From: Chitinophagales bacterium
GTDB taxonomy: Bacteria > Bacteroidota > Bacteroidia > Chitinophagales > JADJOU01
Direction: 5' to 3'
DNA length: 62,988 bases
Assembly: GCA_016787225.1 (NCBI GenBank)
Contig: JAEUUY010000026.1
Span: forward strand, 236,414-299,401
The position numbers and the translations under genes are program-made. Shown in pieces: positions 62,857 to 62,988 of this stretch. The notes below the pieces were generated by a model, which worked only from the letters and a program-made list of their open reading frames with translations, was not told the origin of the DNA and did no database searches. Each line of letters starts with the position of its first letter. Within the stretch, counting starts at the first letter, position 1.

Positions 62857-62988
62857 TCACTAAAGTGTGTAAATTGATTTTTGGTTGAGAGTTATAAAAT
62901 CAATTTATTTCTTTTGAAGAAGAATCATTCTTAGAGAGAATGACTCCTCTTCTCAAGATTTTTGGGTTTTGCAAAATTAATCATTCGA
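62852..62988. mobile_element. Probable insertion-sequence end running off the window
   Basis: From about 62852 the sequence changes to GTATTCACTAAAGTGTGT followed by AAATTGA, resembling the GTGTAAA-type termini of IS256-family elements. A long imperfect hairpin, GAAGAAGAATCATTCT with AGAATGACTCCTCTTCTC (about 62923-62958), follows. No transposase lies within the window. The junction cuts the CMD-family gene. The IS family is a guess from the terminal pattern. Confidence 0.4.

Noticed and set aside
1-62988. tRNA, rRNA or prophage genes
   Set aside because: I found no tRNA cloverleaf ending in CCA-type stems, no rRNA-like stretch, and no integrase, capsid or terminase-like protein in any frame.

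Overview
The window is AT-rich chromosomal DNA from a member of the Bacteroidota (order not determined). The evidence is a dcw cluster without murF, an LpxC-FabZ fusion, a type IX secretion (CHU_C) sorting domain on a SprB-repeat protein, DUF4293 and DUF3822 proteins, LytTR signalling and Bacteroidota-type TAnnTTTG promoter elements. I see no rRNA, tRNA or CRISPR array.

Layout. 1-16.0 kb (minus strand): the start of a peroxiredoxin gene, then the division/wall cluster, read from the right as mraZ-rsmH-ftsL-ftsI-murE-mraY-murD-ftsW-murG-murC-ftsQ-ftsA-ftsZ, closed by a terminator. 16.0-16.3 kb: a divergent regulatory region with two MraZ-type operators and several near-match DnaA boxes. 16.3-18.1 kb: an ArsC-like protein, a YheT-like hydrolase and a 248-bp MITE-like element. 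18.1-22.2 kb: Mrp, then a very compact block of four small two-helix membrane proteins, a divergent Lgt paralogue and a radical-SAM protein resembling tetraether lipid synthase. 22.2-28.9 kb: DUF899 protein, MATE transporter, DUF3822 protein, rsmD, SDR, an outer-membrane-like protein and two secreted Ala/Lys/Glu/Arg heptad-repeat proteins. 29-32.8 kb: hybrid histidine kinase, LytTR regulator and a PepSY-like lipoprotein. 32.8-49 kb: mostly minus-strand housekeeping genes, with recG on the plus strand. 49-52.7 kb: a GH3/serine-hydrolase fusion and YqgE. 52.8-56.7 kb: a 1303-residue T9SS cell-surface protein. 56.8-62.6 kb: an epimerase, an enoyl-CoA hydratase, the lipid A genes lpxD, lpxC-fabZ and lpxA, and an ABC ATPase. 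The window ends in a carboxymuconolactone decarboxylase-family gene cut short, apparently by an insertion-sequence end.

Most notable candidate system: 19219-22197. Four tiny membrane proteins share a Gly-Gly-x-Cys (or Gly-x-Cys) motif near the outer end of helix 2. They are packed, with gaps of 0-9 nt, around an Lgt-family protein lacking two canonical catalytic residues and a Tes-like radical-SAM enzyme. This suggests a lipid or lipoprotein modification pathway in which the conserved cysteines could be acceptors; that is inference. Other points of note are a divergent MraZ-box pair that would place an ArsC-like gene under MraZ control, an ftsI reading frame with no ATG/GTG/TTG before its membrane anchor, and dispersed repeats whose edges supply GTG start codons.
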